Below are positions 21,268-33,290 of a stretch of 64,000 nucleotides of DNA, piece by piece. The first letter of the stretch is position 1. The number at the start of each line of letters is the position of its first letter. The DNA is from Sanderia malayensis (Eukaryota > Cnidaria > Scyphozoa > Semaeostomeae > Pelagiidae). The position numbers were made by a program, and so were the translations under genes. Below the pieces are notes generated by a model. It ran no database searches. It was not told the DNA's origin and worked only from the letters and a program-made list of their open reading frames with translations. The DNA is taken from NCBI GenBank assembly GCA_013076295.1, contig RQOL01000906.1:6080297-6144296 (forward strand), in the 5' to 3' direction.

Positions 21268-24200
21268 ATGTCGGCTAGATTTTGCCCAGGTTGCGGCTCT
21301 CAGGCAAAAGATGGGGACCGATTTTGCATTCGCTGCGGCAAGAAAATAGCAGCGGAACTTGAAGGAAATGAGCACAACGCCCGTAATGATGCAGTTTCCC
21401 TCAGTTCGTTTATGAACCTTAAGACCGAAGAAAGGATATCCCGTTTTGAACGGAAGAGAAAGGATGACGAACCACCACAATCGTCCAAAAGGTCGAATAC
21501 TACACGTGTAGGAAAAGTGCAAAATCGTGCAAAAAAGCAGAGCAATAGCGAAAGCGTGTTGATCAACATTGGGATTGCAAGGGAAAATGAGCAAACAGGG
21601 GGTCTTTCTAATGCGAGGGGAAGCAAATTACCAACAAGGGTTGAGAAACATTTTGGTTACCACGAAGTGCTAGAATTAGCAGTTAAAAAGCATTCTGATC
21701 ATGATCAGTACTTTTGCGCAGCAGATGAATACATGTTGTTGTATCCTGATCACAAGGCAGCCACAACAGTACCAGGCAGTGACAAACCTTTCACTATTCA
21801 AGATTACAAAAAGGAACTCGCAAAACCATACGCAAAGTTGGACCTTTACATCTGCCGAAAATCTGAGTTCGAAGGAAGAGATGTTCACCAAGAAGAAAAG
21901 TCTGACAAAAAGGTGCCAGTTATTGTTGTGAAAGATGAAGTAGCTGACTTAGAGAATCAAATTTACTTGGATATTGACAATTTTCCAGATTTAAACTTTC
22001 CGAGCTTTACTAATGATACTGCAGTGGGACCTGTACTTACTCCAGGCTTGGGATGCAGTCAAGACCTTGCAAGCAGCGAGGAGACAATGGCAAACTCAGG
22101 AATGGCAAACTCTGTAACACCAAAAGAGGATGGCTTTAACAGCTTTTTTGGTGAACCAAAGACACGGTGCCCTGTCTGCAACAGAAAATTTATTATTTCT
22201 ATGATTGAAGAGCATGTTGATGCTTGTCTACAAAGTAAGGAAACGCCATTCATTGCAGTGCAGAGCTCTGAAGAGGAAGCAGATAGTTTTAGTGGTAAAG
22301 AAGCAGAAATTAGCCAAGATCCCTGTGAGGGGCAGATAAGCTCTTCTGAATGTAAAGAATTGCTGGTGCAAGCAGTAAAGGCATGTCATTATAAAATGGG
22401 CATAGATGTAACGCTGAATATTAGAAGGGGCCATGAATTTTCTGACTTCACCAAATTCTTCAAGAAGCCTTGGAATGCTGAGAAACAAGGTGGGACATAC
22501 AGAATTTGTTATATTGGTGAAGCAGGCATTGACTCTGGTGGTGTGTCAAGAGAGTTCTATTCTAGTAAGTTTACAGACACATATTTTATTTACATTTTGC
22601 CAGTGGTCTGCAAATCCCTAAACGGATTGGCACTGCAATACTTGTGTGACCTCTTCACAAAAAACCCACAGCGCTCCTATGCATTTCAGGTAAAATTGTG
22701 ATTTTGAATTATTAATTTCATCTTCTTTTCTGCAGGGGCCATAATGGAAGTTAAATCTAATTATTTCATTGGGACTGATGACAACGGATACGAACCATAC
22801 TGTGGAACAATAAGCGTTGCAGATGGAACAGTGACGAGCATTGGACATTTATTTGCAGCTGGCATATGTAATGGTGGTGCAGCACCCTGTTTTCTTTCAC
22901 AATGGCTCTTCACATACATATCTTATGGTTTACAGAAAGTTCTTGCCTGTCTCCCTAGTTCATTGCCTCCTGGTTCATGCCACAGGGAGATTTATGAAGA
23001 GGTAATACAGTCAAACTTACATGATAAGTTGTACTCATATCAATCAGATTTGTCGTTAAGTTTAACATTTTAAACACAAATATCACAAGTCTTTGATGCA
23101 GAACATTGTTTTTTGCAGGCTCTATTGTATATATTATTGATAATTAGATCAGTAAGTTTGTGGAGGATGCTTTCTGTAGTTGCTGGTGTCTGAATGATGC
23201 TAATATGTTGCCTTTTATGATCTTTGTAGCTCTTTCAAGCCTCTGACGATAATAGGGTTAAAGAAATTGTAACAAGTGATGCTGGATTGGAACTGCTGGA
23301 GATAGTTGGTTACAGGGGTAACCCTTTGAAAGCTAACTTGGATAAGAAGTCAGCATTCTTCAGTAAGTATTCTATGAATGTAAGGAGTCAAGTAGACCAT
23401 TTTATTTTGTTCATTTGTTGCAAGCTTGAAGAAGAAGGGAACTCAGAAATATAAACTTTTTTTTTTGTTTTCATTGCAGCTTGTATGGCAATATGTTGTA
23501 CAAAAAGGTTGTTTTTTTACTTCTCTTTAGGTCTGTCTTCATCAAGGCAAAAATTGAACCACAATTAACAGTTCTAAGTGAATTCCTGTCTGGTTTGAAG
23601 ACATATGGTTTGCTAGATGTGATCAAGGAAAAACCACACCTCTTCCAGAATGTGTTTTGCAAAAATGACATGTTTGAATGGGATTTTGAAGAATTTCAAA
23701 AGTTGCTAAAACCTGATTTCTCGCCTGAAGGCAGCAATAGAAAGTCTACTGAAATTTCCACTCTCAAGCATTTCTTGGACTTCGTGGAGCAATGTTTCAA
23801 TGACCGTAAGTGTTTATTAATATGTCTGTTTCCTTTGAAGCAACAATACACTTTTTTATTGTAAATTGGGTTTTCAAGAAATTAGTACCAGAATGTCCAA
23901 AGATTTAAGAAACTCAAAAAAATTTAGAAACTGTACAATCACAATTTTAAAAGAAGAGTTCATTGCCTTCTTGTCAATAGTTATAAGTTTTAATTTTTTA
24001 AATTTTTGTTTGCAAAAGATTATGACTTTAGATTTTGTCTGCATTGGCTTCTTTCGCGATGATATCCGTTTATATTCGTCCAAAATGCTCAGCTGAAAAA
24101 AAAAGCCTGTAAATAAGAAACCAATCAAGAAACCTCAGTACTTCATGCAAATCAAAGTTTCTTATACAAAACCTGTATATAATTGTATGACAAGGATGTT

Positions 24201-24618
24201 TCTACGGGTCTTGCCAATGCAATAGTAAACACTCCTACATGTACTGGTGATTGAGATTAAGATTTGTTGCCTTGACAAATGCAACAGATTTGTTGCTGTG
24301 TCTGCCGCTTAGTGCTATGTAATCCTGATGCATTTGTTAATTTTTTTTTCAGAAATGTGTCCAGTGTCATTTAAAATGTTGATGCAATTCCTGACTGGGA
24401 GTGAATCAAAGCCAATTCTTGGAGTTATCACAGAAGTCTTCATCGAATTCATTCATGACTGTCCACGTTCAAATGCTGGCACTGCTTGCAAATGTCTCCC
24501 TACCGTCAGTACATGCGGAGTTAATCTTAGACTACCAGTCCATGTAAACAGCTCTGATGAAATGCTAACAGCATTTGATTCTGCTATTAAATCAGAAAGT
24601 GGATTTGGGTGTTGCTAA
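21268..24618 (+). CDS. HECT-type E3 ubiquitin ligase, 5 exons, transposon-borne
   Basis: Exons 21268-22564, 22736-23001, 23230-23362, 23531-23805 and 24353-24618 have canonical borders and keep frame. The product of about 750 residues begins with a zinc ribbon (CPGC at residues 6-9, CIRC at 20-23), then a basic low-complexity region. A UBZ-like finger (CPVCNRKF..HVDAC) lies near residues 301-320. The HECT domain runs from about residue 385 (VTLNIRRGHEF; AGIDSGGVSREFY) to the end. The catalytic Cys sits in LPTVSTCGVNLRLP, the standard HECT setting, close to the C-terminus as in the family. HECT ligases form a ubiquitin thioester and transfer it to substrates. I chose ATG 21268 because the zinc ribbon follows at once. 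The gene is convergent with the transposase and appears intact although the transposase is broken. Confidence 0.88.
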
Positions 24619-25224
24619 TTTGCATTGACGATTTTTCCGATATAGTTCTTTTTTACAGAAGAGAAAGTACGGTACATATAGAAGCTCTAGTTATGTTCGA
24701 AAAATTGTTAGGTTCAGTTCTCAATGGTATAAAAAAACAACATTTTATTGCTTATAATTTTTGTTTTTTTCCTTTGCGAATACAGATCCCAGGGGGAGGC
24801 TTGTTCGCTCAAGGTGACGTACCGGTTGCAAATGTTAGAAAACCCTAAACCCACTGGTAACTTTATACGTAAGCAGCAATGACAATAGATTGATTGTTCC
24901 AGAAACAAAGAAATTATTTTGCTAACAAAAATTCAGTTCATCGTACTTTCGTGAAACTCATGAGCTAAGCATATCAATTTCACAACCCCAAGCGGTAGTA
25001 AATTTGAAATTTGTCTACCCTAAGAGGTATTAAATTGGAGAATTTCGGACCTAAATTTGCAACGGATATGTCTGATGGAACTGCTCAGTCCCCCCTGGGA
25101 TAAAGAAGTTCATAAAAATATACAATTGTAATTGTCTTTGTTTCTTCTCTTGGCAACTGGGCAACTGAGTGAGAATTCTAAAAGAAATTTAACAAACAAA
25201 ACAAAATTTTGTTCGTCCAACACA
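24619..25224. other. Intergenic stretch between convergent genes
   Basis: AT-rich sequence between the HECT stop and the transposase stop. A conserved-looking motif is not evident. It probably holds both 3' untranslated regions. Confidence 0.5.
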
Positions 25225-26480
25225 TCAGCAATTTGCAATTTCAACTATTGTTGTGAACACAGCTTTAGCTTCGGCCCAGTCGCGCGGAGGATGCTGAAGT
25301 CCCTCATGGTTAACAATGTATTTGAAATATTCCATCAGTTCTTTATCATCTCGATCAAGAGACTGAACAGCTTCATTAAAAATATCTCTTTCCGCCAAGA
25401 TACAGTTGATGTCGTTTTTTGTTACTGCATGTCCACATTCAGAATAGCCTTTCGACTCTGGCAGAAAAAATAACTCGTCTGGGACGCCACCAACAGCACT
25501 ATGCCTAGATTTTCGAATGACGTGCCTGTTCCATTCAATTCTGACTGTATCCATCTCACGTTGAATGAACTCAGAATAGACAAACCATGCGCATTCCATA
25601 TGGAAATGACTGCCAAGTATCAGCTTGCCACTAGCGACAAGGTCCTTGAAGTACTCAATCACCCAAGCAGAATATCCCCGTTTACAATGTGACCACAGTT
25701 CTCGATACGTTGATTGGAGGGAGAAGACCGTAGCGGTGCCCCGTGACATCATTCCGGAAGGTACATTGCACTGCCGCTAAAATTCCATTTTCTGTACCAC
25801 AATCTGTTTGAACCAACTCCGGACATTTCTGAAGATTTGACACGCATTTTAAGTAATGACTGGCAGTCACCAGTGGATCGTTATTGCTTCGTGCGAGCTG
25901 AAACCATAGGATTCTTCGCGAAAATCCATCTATACAGCCGTGGATCGGAAACCCGTATGGCTTTGTTTGTCATAACCATCCACGTGCCATGTGGCATTTG
26001 GTCCTGGTGAGATGTAGCATCTGCGTGTTAGTTTCCTGCCTTTTCTCATTGCAGAGTCTTCAGGACCAGCTGCATGCAAAAGTCGCATCACCTTATCCCG
26101 TGCAACTGAAATACCATATGTTGTTTTTAACTTGTGCCACATTCCACGATATCCTTTTAGGTTTCCCGGGCCTTGAATTTCTCGCTCGATGATACTCCGC
26201 ACAGTTTCATCTGATTCTTGTGGCAGTTTTCGCTTGGATAATCCAGCTCGTTTAGTCGGCGTTTCAGAGTCCGCAAACTGATACAGATATTGTGATGTCT
26301 TTGCAGACATATAATCATTGTTTCGTATCTGAGGCCTTTGGCAAAGTAATGTTTGATCAATCCAGGTTCATCGTTTGAATTTGAAATGAAGCCTGACTCA
26401 CTTTGCCGTATCCTTGTGCCACATTTTGCACAAAAAATCTGTTCGTTAGCAACGTTATGGCCACAATTAAAACAAAACAT
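25225..26480 (-). pseudogene. Integrase-core (IS3EU-like) transposase with frameshifts
   Basis: The start ATG at 26480 opens with a zinc ribbon (CFNC at residues 3-6, CAKC at 17-20), then an HTH-like region (SLRTLKRRLNE) and GNLKGYRGMWHKLKTTYGIS. The catalytic core shows Asp in WHVDGYDK, Asp in QTDCGTENG and a Glu in STYRELWSHCK. It continues with a C-terminal GGVPDELFFLPE segment and ends with TGA at 25225. The frame changes at about 26245, 25950 and 25745, consistent with three small indels, so it is either a pseudogene or has base-call errors. A DDE integrase would cut and join the element ends. It is convergent with the HECT gene. Confidence 0.8.
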
Positions 26481-26548
26481 GGTGAAAAGACAGTCGAGAT
26501 ATCCGAAGGCTGTTCAAATACATTTTATTTGAAACAATAAGTATATTT

Positions 26549-26755
26549 TTAGGTTTTTAAGATTTTTAAATATATTTCAGGATTTGCAAACTTATTTTGC
26601 GATTTCAGGATTTCGAAATATATTTCGGGATTTTGAAATATAAATCGGGATTTTGAAATATATTCTGGGATTTTGAAATATATTTCGGGATTTTGAAATA
26701 TATTCAGCGATTTTGAAATATATTCAGCGATTTTGAAATATATTTCGGGATTGGC
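26549..26755 (-). repeat. Subterminal minisatellite, right (about 10 units)
   Basis: Inverted counterpart of the left array, running up to the right terminus of the IS3EU-like element. It is shorter than the left one and contains the same GAAATATATTTC palindromes. Confidence 0.9.
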
Positions 26756-27572
26756 CCTTCTCGGCCACCGTAACCAAGCTTTCGAGGTCTTCTGGGTAGA
26801 AGATCTTTTTAATCGGTGCATTTTCGTCTCTTCTCATGAAAACGGCTCCATTTCTTGACCAGACGAATTTGAAGTCAAGCTCTCGTTTCTTGATTTTAGA
26901 CAGCCGGAGTAGATTTTTATTTATACCGGTAAGGCTTTCGTTGATATAAACCTTACCTGTGGAATTTGCAGATGGTGCTGGCATTTCGTAACCCAAATCA
27001 GCGATTGTGATCTTTTTGGCGTTTGCTTTTGCGGTTTTGGACATCAGACTTACGGACGTTTTCCTTGAAATAACCTTCACGATGATGGGGGCATCGGGCT
27101 TTGGCGATATTCTATGACAAGCCTCGATATCTTCTGGTTTTAAATCCACGTTGATCTTGGAGGCGATCTTTAAAATAATCTCTTCGCAATTTTCTCTTGG
27201 TTGACGAGGGATGCCGCCAACCTCGACCATATTGCCTCTTCCGTATTGTTCCAAATCATCTAGGGCCTTCACTCGCTGTTTATCGAATTTTTCCAAATTT
27301 CTAATTCTTGCAACTAAACTTTCGTTTTCCGCTTTAATTTGAGTGTTTTCCGCTAAGACATGGCCAACTTGGTTTCTGAACGATTCATATTGTTCGGATA
27401 AAAAACTCTGCGACTTTTCGATTTCTTTCAACTTGTCTTCAATTACTGATAAACGAGAAGTAACCAGTTGCTCGAACTCCTCTTTAATTACAGCCTTGAT
27501 CGAGTTTTTCAAACGACTTTCCAATTCAAGATTAGCTTTTTTGAATAACTCTTCAATTTCTTTCTTATCCAT

Positions 27573-28340
27573 TTTTATTTAAAAAATTAAAGAAATTCCA
27601 TGCCATAGGAAAAATAAAATAAAAATTAAAAAGAAGTAAAAAAAAACGTTGAACCCTTTGATCTTTCCGCTCACGAACACACGTCCACACTCGACGGTGA
27701 CAACATTGCGAAAAAAAGACCCAATTTGAAATTTGAAAAAACAAAACATATGCTTCTGAAGTTGTAAACAAAGACTTATACCGTGAATTGTAAAAGGTCA
27801 AGAGATTTACCTAAATAGTTCTTATATTTTTCAAAATATTAAAGCATTCTCTTTTAAATGAGAGAGAATTTGCGTGGCTTTAAGTGAAAGAAATTATAAT
27901 TATTGGCGTTTTAATTTCTCCACTTCGAAAAATTTTCGTAAAAATTTTTTAAGGGACCTCCTCGCAGTTTTCTTTTAATATTATTGCAAAACAATATGAT
28001 ATAGTTTAAATTATGTTTTCATTTGAAAATTTGTGAAATTTTGAGTATACTTCTGCTAAAGAAATTCGCTATTGAAACCCGTTTGGTATTTATATATTTT
28101 TATGTAAATTTCCTTTCTCAGGCCTAGGGCCACTTCTAGACGCCATTTTTATCAGGCGTTGCAATACTTTTGGCAGCCCAGTGTAGTTTGACAAGTCGTT
28201 TTCTCTGTGCATGGATTTCTGACGGAAAATATAGCAATTACCTGATATCGTTAATATTTTGTTTTCTTCTTTGACTATTAATAGTCATACTTGCATTTAC
28301 TTTACGGGAGGGCCAGCCACCGTTTGGCAAAAATACACAA
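27573..28340. other. LINE 5' region and gene-free sequence
   Basis: Up to about 27810 this is the T-rich 5' leader of the minus-strand LINE. Beyond that it is AT-rich sequence in which I recognise nothing. Confidence 0.4.
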
Positions 28341-28669
28341 ATGGCGTCACCTCGCGCTAGGAATAAGTTGGCTGGTCTCAAGCAAAGTCATGTTTGTCCT
28401 GGCCGCCTGGACCCTGGCGCACGATATTTTCTTTGCACTTTGCCCAAACCAATAAACTGCTGTGTCTTGTTTGATCTCTCACCCATTAATTTCACAAAAA
28501 TCATCTCAGCGAGCCTTGAGCTTCATCTGTTTATGCTGTGTTTAGACATCACGCATTCTTTGTGGGCTAACAATACTAGCTCTTTGGGTCACGGTTTCAT
28601 AATCACCATAAATCGCCATTGCTTTGGTGCCCCTGGTCTGCCCGATGACACACTTCAGATACAGTAAGT
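28341..28669 (+). CDS. Possible first exon, unknown protein
   Basis: An ATG in a reasonable context opens a 109-residue frame that ends at a strong donor (ACA/GTAAGTAAG). No domain is recognised and no downstream exon is visible, so this may be chance. Confidence 0.2.
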
Positions 28670-29927
28670 AAGTAGTGGATACATAGACTACTACAGGGTT
28701 GGCTGATTGGGATATAATGCCACTTTAAGCATGCTCTTGCTCTTGTTCTCTATTACCTTTTCCTGCAACACTTTGTAATAGTTGACTCGATATAATTATT
28801 CCGCGAAGGCTTTCTAACTCGACATATCTGACTTCCGTATTCGCCGAAAAGGAGAATGAATCAAATTCCAAACTTGGGAAGCTTCTCCTTGTTTAGATCA
28901 TGGAGTTTATTTTATTTGTCCTTTCCTTACTGAAGCGCATACTTTTGCAATTCGCACCTTGTTGATTACACACATGCTACATTTTTTCATCAATCATCAA
29001 TCTGCGGCTTGCCAAATTTCCAATGAAGTTTCGCCCAGGTGAAGTTTTGCCTCTCGTGAAGTGAAATAGCACTATACCAGTAGTGTGGCATGATTTCATA
29101 TTTGTCTCATATATAAGCGCAAGTTTAAAGATACAAAGGATCCTACGGGTGTTGAACAATGCATCAAATGAGTAGTGGGGTGACTCGAACCAGCTATTTT
29201 ACCCAGTCCGTTCTTTTGTTTCATGTTTACTTTTTAAATTTCTAATTATAGAAACCATTACAAATTGAGAGACATTCAGGCCCCGTTCAAACGATGCCGG
29301 ATTCATTTCGCTTCGGATTCCATAGGCAATCCGATACGAAATTTACTCCTGCTCACGCGATGCCGGATTCACTTTCGTTTTCTGTTCACACGACTACGCT
29401 CCGTTCCGCGCCCCCCACACGCCCATAGCAATGCCTATTGTTAAAACAATTGCCACATGAAAACTAAGCATCACGTGCTCTTGAGAGGGTCGAATAGTTG
29501 GCGCCAAAAATTGTTGCACAGCATCGAAAAATTGTCAAAGTTCGGATTAACGTGGCTGATTATTAACAATGGCTAATTATTAACAATGTTACTCCTACCA
29601 GGCCTAATCCAGTATTTTCTAGGAGTTTGTCTTCTACTTCTTCGAATTATAAGGCTTCGCGATGCCATCAATCTTCTCCTCTGTTTTTTCTTAAAGCGAA
29701 AATATTTCAACATAACGTTAAAATAGTTTTTTTGGAACCCCAAAAGGGTCGTGAAGCCATCATCAACGGAAAGAACAGTGTCAACAGAGTATCCCCATCC
29801 ATGTTGTAGTTGGGAAATAATATTTCTTTTTTGCTGAATTTCATTTTTCTAATTAATATTTTTTGGCTAACCAGCTGGCGTTTTGATTAGCTGCGCTACT
29901 TTTTATTGTGTTTTTGAATAACAGAAC
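28670..29927. other. Mostly gene-free; MITE fragment near 29280-29405
   Basis: GGCCCCGTTCAAACGATGCC at 29280-29299 and the following repeated CGATGCCGGATTCA motifs resemble one end of the GGCCCCGTTTACACG family whose complete member lies at 59920-60320. No second terminus is seen here. The rest shows no gene. Confidence 0.45.
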
Positions 29928-30339
29928 GGTGTAAGTAGGAGATGGGGTGGGTGTCCTAGGACACGCATGCGCAGTAGAATGTGTTAATATCACGCATGCG
30001 CGAGAGTCTTCGAGAATTGAAAAGAGCATGAACAGTAAAAAATAATCGAAAACGACAGGCTGTGGAAAGTTAGTTTGAAGTTGCAAAACATCGTCAAAGC
30101 TGATAAAAAACCCATAAAAGCTTAATAACTAAAAAACGGTTTTGTTTATGAAAAAGATTTTTACACCAATAAAAAGAAAATCTCTTGATTATATTGAATG
30201 AATTATTTCATATTTTTCATGCACTTATAAGATGATAGAAATTTGTTAAATAAATCGCAAGAAAACACAAAAATATCAAGGAACTGGCAAATTCACGTTC
30301 TCGGCTCGAGATTGAATTCAAAGAACCAATCAGAAACTT

Positions 30340-30640
30340 TCGAATACGGCGTTCGAATGTACGCGTCAAATCTCTTTCAATCCGAAGACTCGAAACCGAA
30401 ATAAGTAATTCCCTCGGGGAAATCCCCCTGACGTCACATTCAAAAGATATTTCCAGAGGCAGAAAAATTCTGCAATCTGATTGGCTAATGAAGATGACTT
30501 AGCAAAATTAGGAAATCACTGAGCCCCACATTCGAACGATTTTTCCAGAAGCGGGGAAATCCCCTGACGTCACATTGAAAGATTTTTCTAGAAACAGAAA
30601 ATCTCTGTAATCTGATTGGCTGATAGCCAAGATTTCGAGT
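30340..30640. promoter_or_regulatory. Duplicated TGACGTCA plus CCAAT-box module near the left end
   Basis: Two related blocks combine CCCCTGACGTCACATT with CTGATTGGCT about 60 bp apart, and the terminus itself carries CGCATGCGC twice. These match CRE-type, NF-Y-type and NRF1-type site consensus. The same modules occur mirrored at about 47560-47850. Function as promoters is inference; they lie towards the element termini, beyond the 3' end of the zinc-finger ORF. Confidence 0.4.
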
Positions 30641-30839
30641 CACTTTAAAACAAAACTTGAAATGGACATTATTCAAAACAAAATGTGCAAGATGTTGAAG
30701 AAACTATTTTAACACGTTTCAAGAAGAAAGACGCCATGAAAAAGAGACCATTTTCTGCATTAGCAAACAATAATATCTAAACCTTTTTATAAGCATTGTT
30801 ATATCCTACTATATGGAAATGCTGGAAGTACTATTAATT

Positions 30840-31298
30840 CAAGTTCATTCACAGCAGCATCCTCAGAATCACTAGCTTCCTCTTCTTCGTCATTCTTGCT
30901 TGACGTATGATGAGATATTTTCTTTCTCAATAGCATAATCTAAGGCCTCTTGCATATCCATATCATCTTCCCTCTGTGCTTTTTGCATCGTTGCTATAAC
31001 TGCAGTTACAACAGCATCATTTTCCAAAACTTCTATTATATAAAAATTTACGTTTGAAAACTTGCAATATGTTTTCATCTTCATCCACTTCCTTACGCAT
31101 AGAAGGCCATACATTCCCTAAAGGAAGATCCTCATCAGTGTTGACAGTTTCATCATTATCATGATCACTTTCAACTTCTATCTCATCATCTGAGCCAGAC
31201 TCTTCACTGCTCTCCTCGTGCATCTCTTCTTCATGTCGTGTAACATTACTTTTATACTTGGAAGAAAATTCACATTGATCACATTTATACTGACTCAT
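30840..31298 (-). pseudogene. C2H2 zinc-finger ORF, left-arm copy, frameshifted
   Basis: ATG at 31298 starts the same protein as the intact right-arm copy at 46896-47396, with CDQCEFSSKYKSNVTRHEEE and an acidic tract. An extra G near 31025 and missing bases near 30900-30930 break the frame, so this copy is dead. Confidence 0.75.
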
Positions 31299-31439
31299 GG
31301 CTAGCTGTTTACTTATAATTACCAACTAACTCTTAAATTCCCTGAATTCTAGAGTCTCAACTCGCTTGATTTTATAGATAAGTTCCTCCATTCATATGGT
31401 ACGGGAGAGGGACCTGAACGATATTTCCGAGTAAACAAA

Positions 31440-32835
31440 ACTTAATCCTTGATAATGCTAACTAATCCTGATTAATGACTACTCCATTCTAGCTAATCAT
31501 TCCTAGTCATTACCTTCTCAATACTTGATCCTCAATACATCCTTGATTATCATTCCTAATCATTACCTGATCATTAGTTGATCCTTCACTGATCCTTACT
31601 AATCCTTACCAATCATACCTATTAATTACCTGATCAATCAGTATATCCTTAACTGATCCTTGATAATTAATCCTTACATGTCACTACTGATCAATATCAG
31701 TTATACTTTAAGTAAATCCTCACTAATCCTAACTAATCATTTCCCTAAATCATATTACCCCTTCCTTATCATTACTTGATCCTTAACTGATCCTTACTAA
31801 TCCAAACTATTCATTACTAATCATTACCATTATCATTATTTAATCATTAACTGATCCTTACCAATCCTAACCAATCATACTTAATCATTAGCAGATCATC
31901 AGTTGATCCTTAACTGATCCTTACGAATCCTTACTAATCATTCTTAATTATTAGCAGTCATCAGTTGATCCTTAGCTGATCCTCACCAATCCTTACCAAT
32001 CATACATAATCATTACCTGATCATCAGTAGATCTTTTACTGATCCTTGATAATCCTAGCCAATCATTACCTAATCATTAGCTGATCATGAGTTCATCCTT
32101 AACTGATCCTCAGTGATCCTTATAGTCATTCATAGTCATTACTGATCATCAGTTGATCCTTAGCTGATCCTCACCAATCCTTACCAATCATACATAATCA
32201 TTACCCTGATCATCAGTTGATCCTTACTGATCCTCATTAATCCTTACCAATCATACCTAATCATTAGCTGATCATGAGTTCATCCTTAACTGATCCTTAC
32301 GAATCCTTAGTAATCATTCTTAATTATTAGCAGGTCATCAGTTGACCTTAGCTGTCCTCACCAATCCTTACCAATCATACATAATCATACCTGATCATCA
32401 GTTGATCCTTAGCTGATCCTCATTAATCCTTACCAATCATACTTAATCATTAGCAGATCATCAGTTGATCCTTAACTGATCCTTGCTAGTCCTTATCAAT
32501 CTTTCCTAATCATCATCTGATCATCTGTTGATCCTTACTAGTCCTTATCAATCATTCCTAATCACTACCTGATCCTTAGTTGTTGTTCCTTAACTAATCC
32601 TTACGAATCCTTACTAATCATTCTTAATCATTACCTCATCATTAGTTGATCCTTAACAGATCCTTCTAATCCTAACTATTCATTACTAATCATAGCTAGT
32701 CATTACATAATCATTAGTTGATCTTTAACTGATCCTGGCTTTATCCACTCAACATTTATCCTTACTAATCCTGACTAATAATTTCTTATCATAACCCAAT
32801 CCTTATTAATCCTTGGCTAGATTTTATTAATCTTC
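31440..32835 (-). repeat. GATC-rich satellite, left arm
   Basis: Degenerate repeats built from TTGATCCTTAACTGATCC, AATCATTACCTGATCATC and CTAATCCTTACCAATCAT. The basic unit is about 60 bp with 15-20-bp subunits. This is the reverse complement of the array at 44184-46750 and more diverged between units. It preserves, at about 32690, the empty site of the 11.2-kb insertion (CATAGCTAGTCATTAC). Confidence 0.92.
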
Positions 32836-32870
32836 AGTTGATCCCGACTGAACACCCTCCACAGTACTGC
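32836..32870. repeat. Centre of palindrome 2
   Basis: The two arms meet around about 35 unpaired bases (GTTGATCCCGACTGAACACC and following). Sequence to the left (TTGGCTAGATTTTATTAATC) is the complement of sequence to the right, with near-perfect pairing. Confidence 0.8.
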
Positions 32871-33010
32871 TGAAGATTAATAAAATCTAGGCAAGGATTA
32901 ATAAGGATTGGGTTATGATAAGAAATTATTAGTCAGGATTAGTAAGGATAAATGTTGAATGGATAAAGCCAGGATCAGTTAAAGATCAACTAATGATTAT
33001 GTAATGACTA

Positions 33011-33290
33011 CAATAGGGGACAAAAGTCCTCGGGACACCTGAAAATTTCATCCCATAATGCTGTGCTTCTGCACACTTTGTTCTCTGTTAGCAGAATGCG
33101 ACCCCCCACTCCCCCCAAAACAATGTTGTCTTGTGCACCAGTCCTTTCTTGTCGTCGGGCCAAAAGAATTTCGGCGATATTGAAAAACACCGCCTCTACA
33201 AACAACATTGTTATGGGGGGGAGGGGGATGAAGTATGCGTGTAAAACTTGCTAAAATCCTGGGTGTCCCACGACTTTTGTCCCCTATTGT
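33011..33290. repeat. End repeat R, copy 1
   Basis: About 281 bp, itself ending in inverted repeats (CAATAGGGGACAAAAGTC..., outer 30 bases about 85% paired). It has an internal inverted pair CCCCCCACTCCCCCC...CAATGTTGT / ACAACATTG...GGGGGGGAGGGGG. The left edge abuts satellite DNA at the TA; the right edge continues TCTGGTATCAAATTC into the body. Confidence 0.88.

Larger units (their letters stand above)
20692..26772. mobile_element. IS3EU-like DNA transposon carrying a HECT ligase gene
   Basis: The termini are TACGGTGGCCGAGAAGGGCC (20692-20711) and its exact complement ending CCACCGTA at 26772. They are flanked by ACCAAG at 20686-20691 and 26773-26778. Removing the element and one ACCAAG restores the end of a LINE ORF1 (…ESLVNE, stop). 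The ends continue into inverted arrays of a 20-21-bp minisatellite. Contents are a plus-strand HECT gene and a minus-strand integrase-type transposase, facing each other. A 6-bp duplication and TA-starting ends match what I recall of the IS3EU superfamily. The total length is 6,081 bp. Confidence 0.9.
20676..27572 (-). pseudogene. LINE ORF1, split near its 3' end by the IS3EU-like element
   Basis: ATG at 27572 opens a protein of about 265 residues. It has a long coiled-coil N-terminal half (heptad-rich Leu/Glu/Lys) and an RRM/CTD-like second half (VEVGGIPRQPRENCEEIILK, DIEACHRISPKPDAPIIVK) as in non-LTR retrotransposon ORF1 proteins that bind RNA. Coding sequence runs to the target site at 26773-26778 and, once the 6.08-kb insertion is removed, ends three codons later with TAA at 20676-20678. 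In the present allele the frame reads into the element's minisatellite. The 5' UTR occupies roughly 27573-27810. Confidence 0.82.

Noticed and set aside
20694..26770. TA-only target duplication for the IS3EU-like element
   Set aside because: TA is better assigned to the termini (TAC...GTA), since an exact 6-bp ACCAAG then lies outside both ends and the LINE frame closes correctly.
28341..28669. Calling a confident host gene here
   Set aside because: There is only one exon-like frame with a good donor, no domain and no partner exon.
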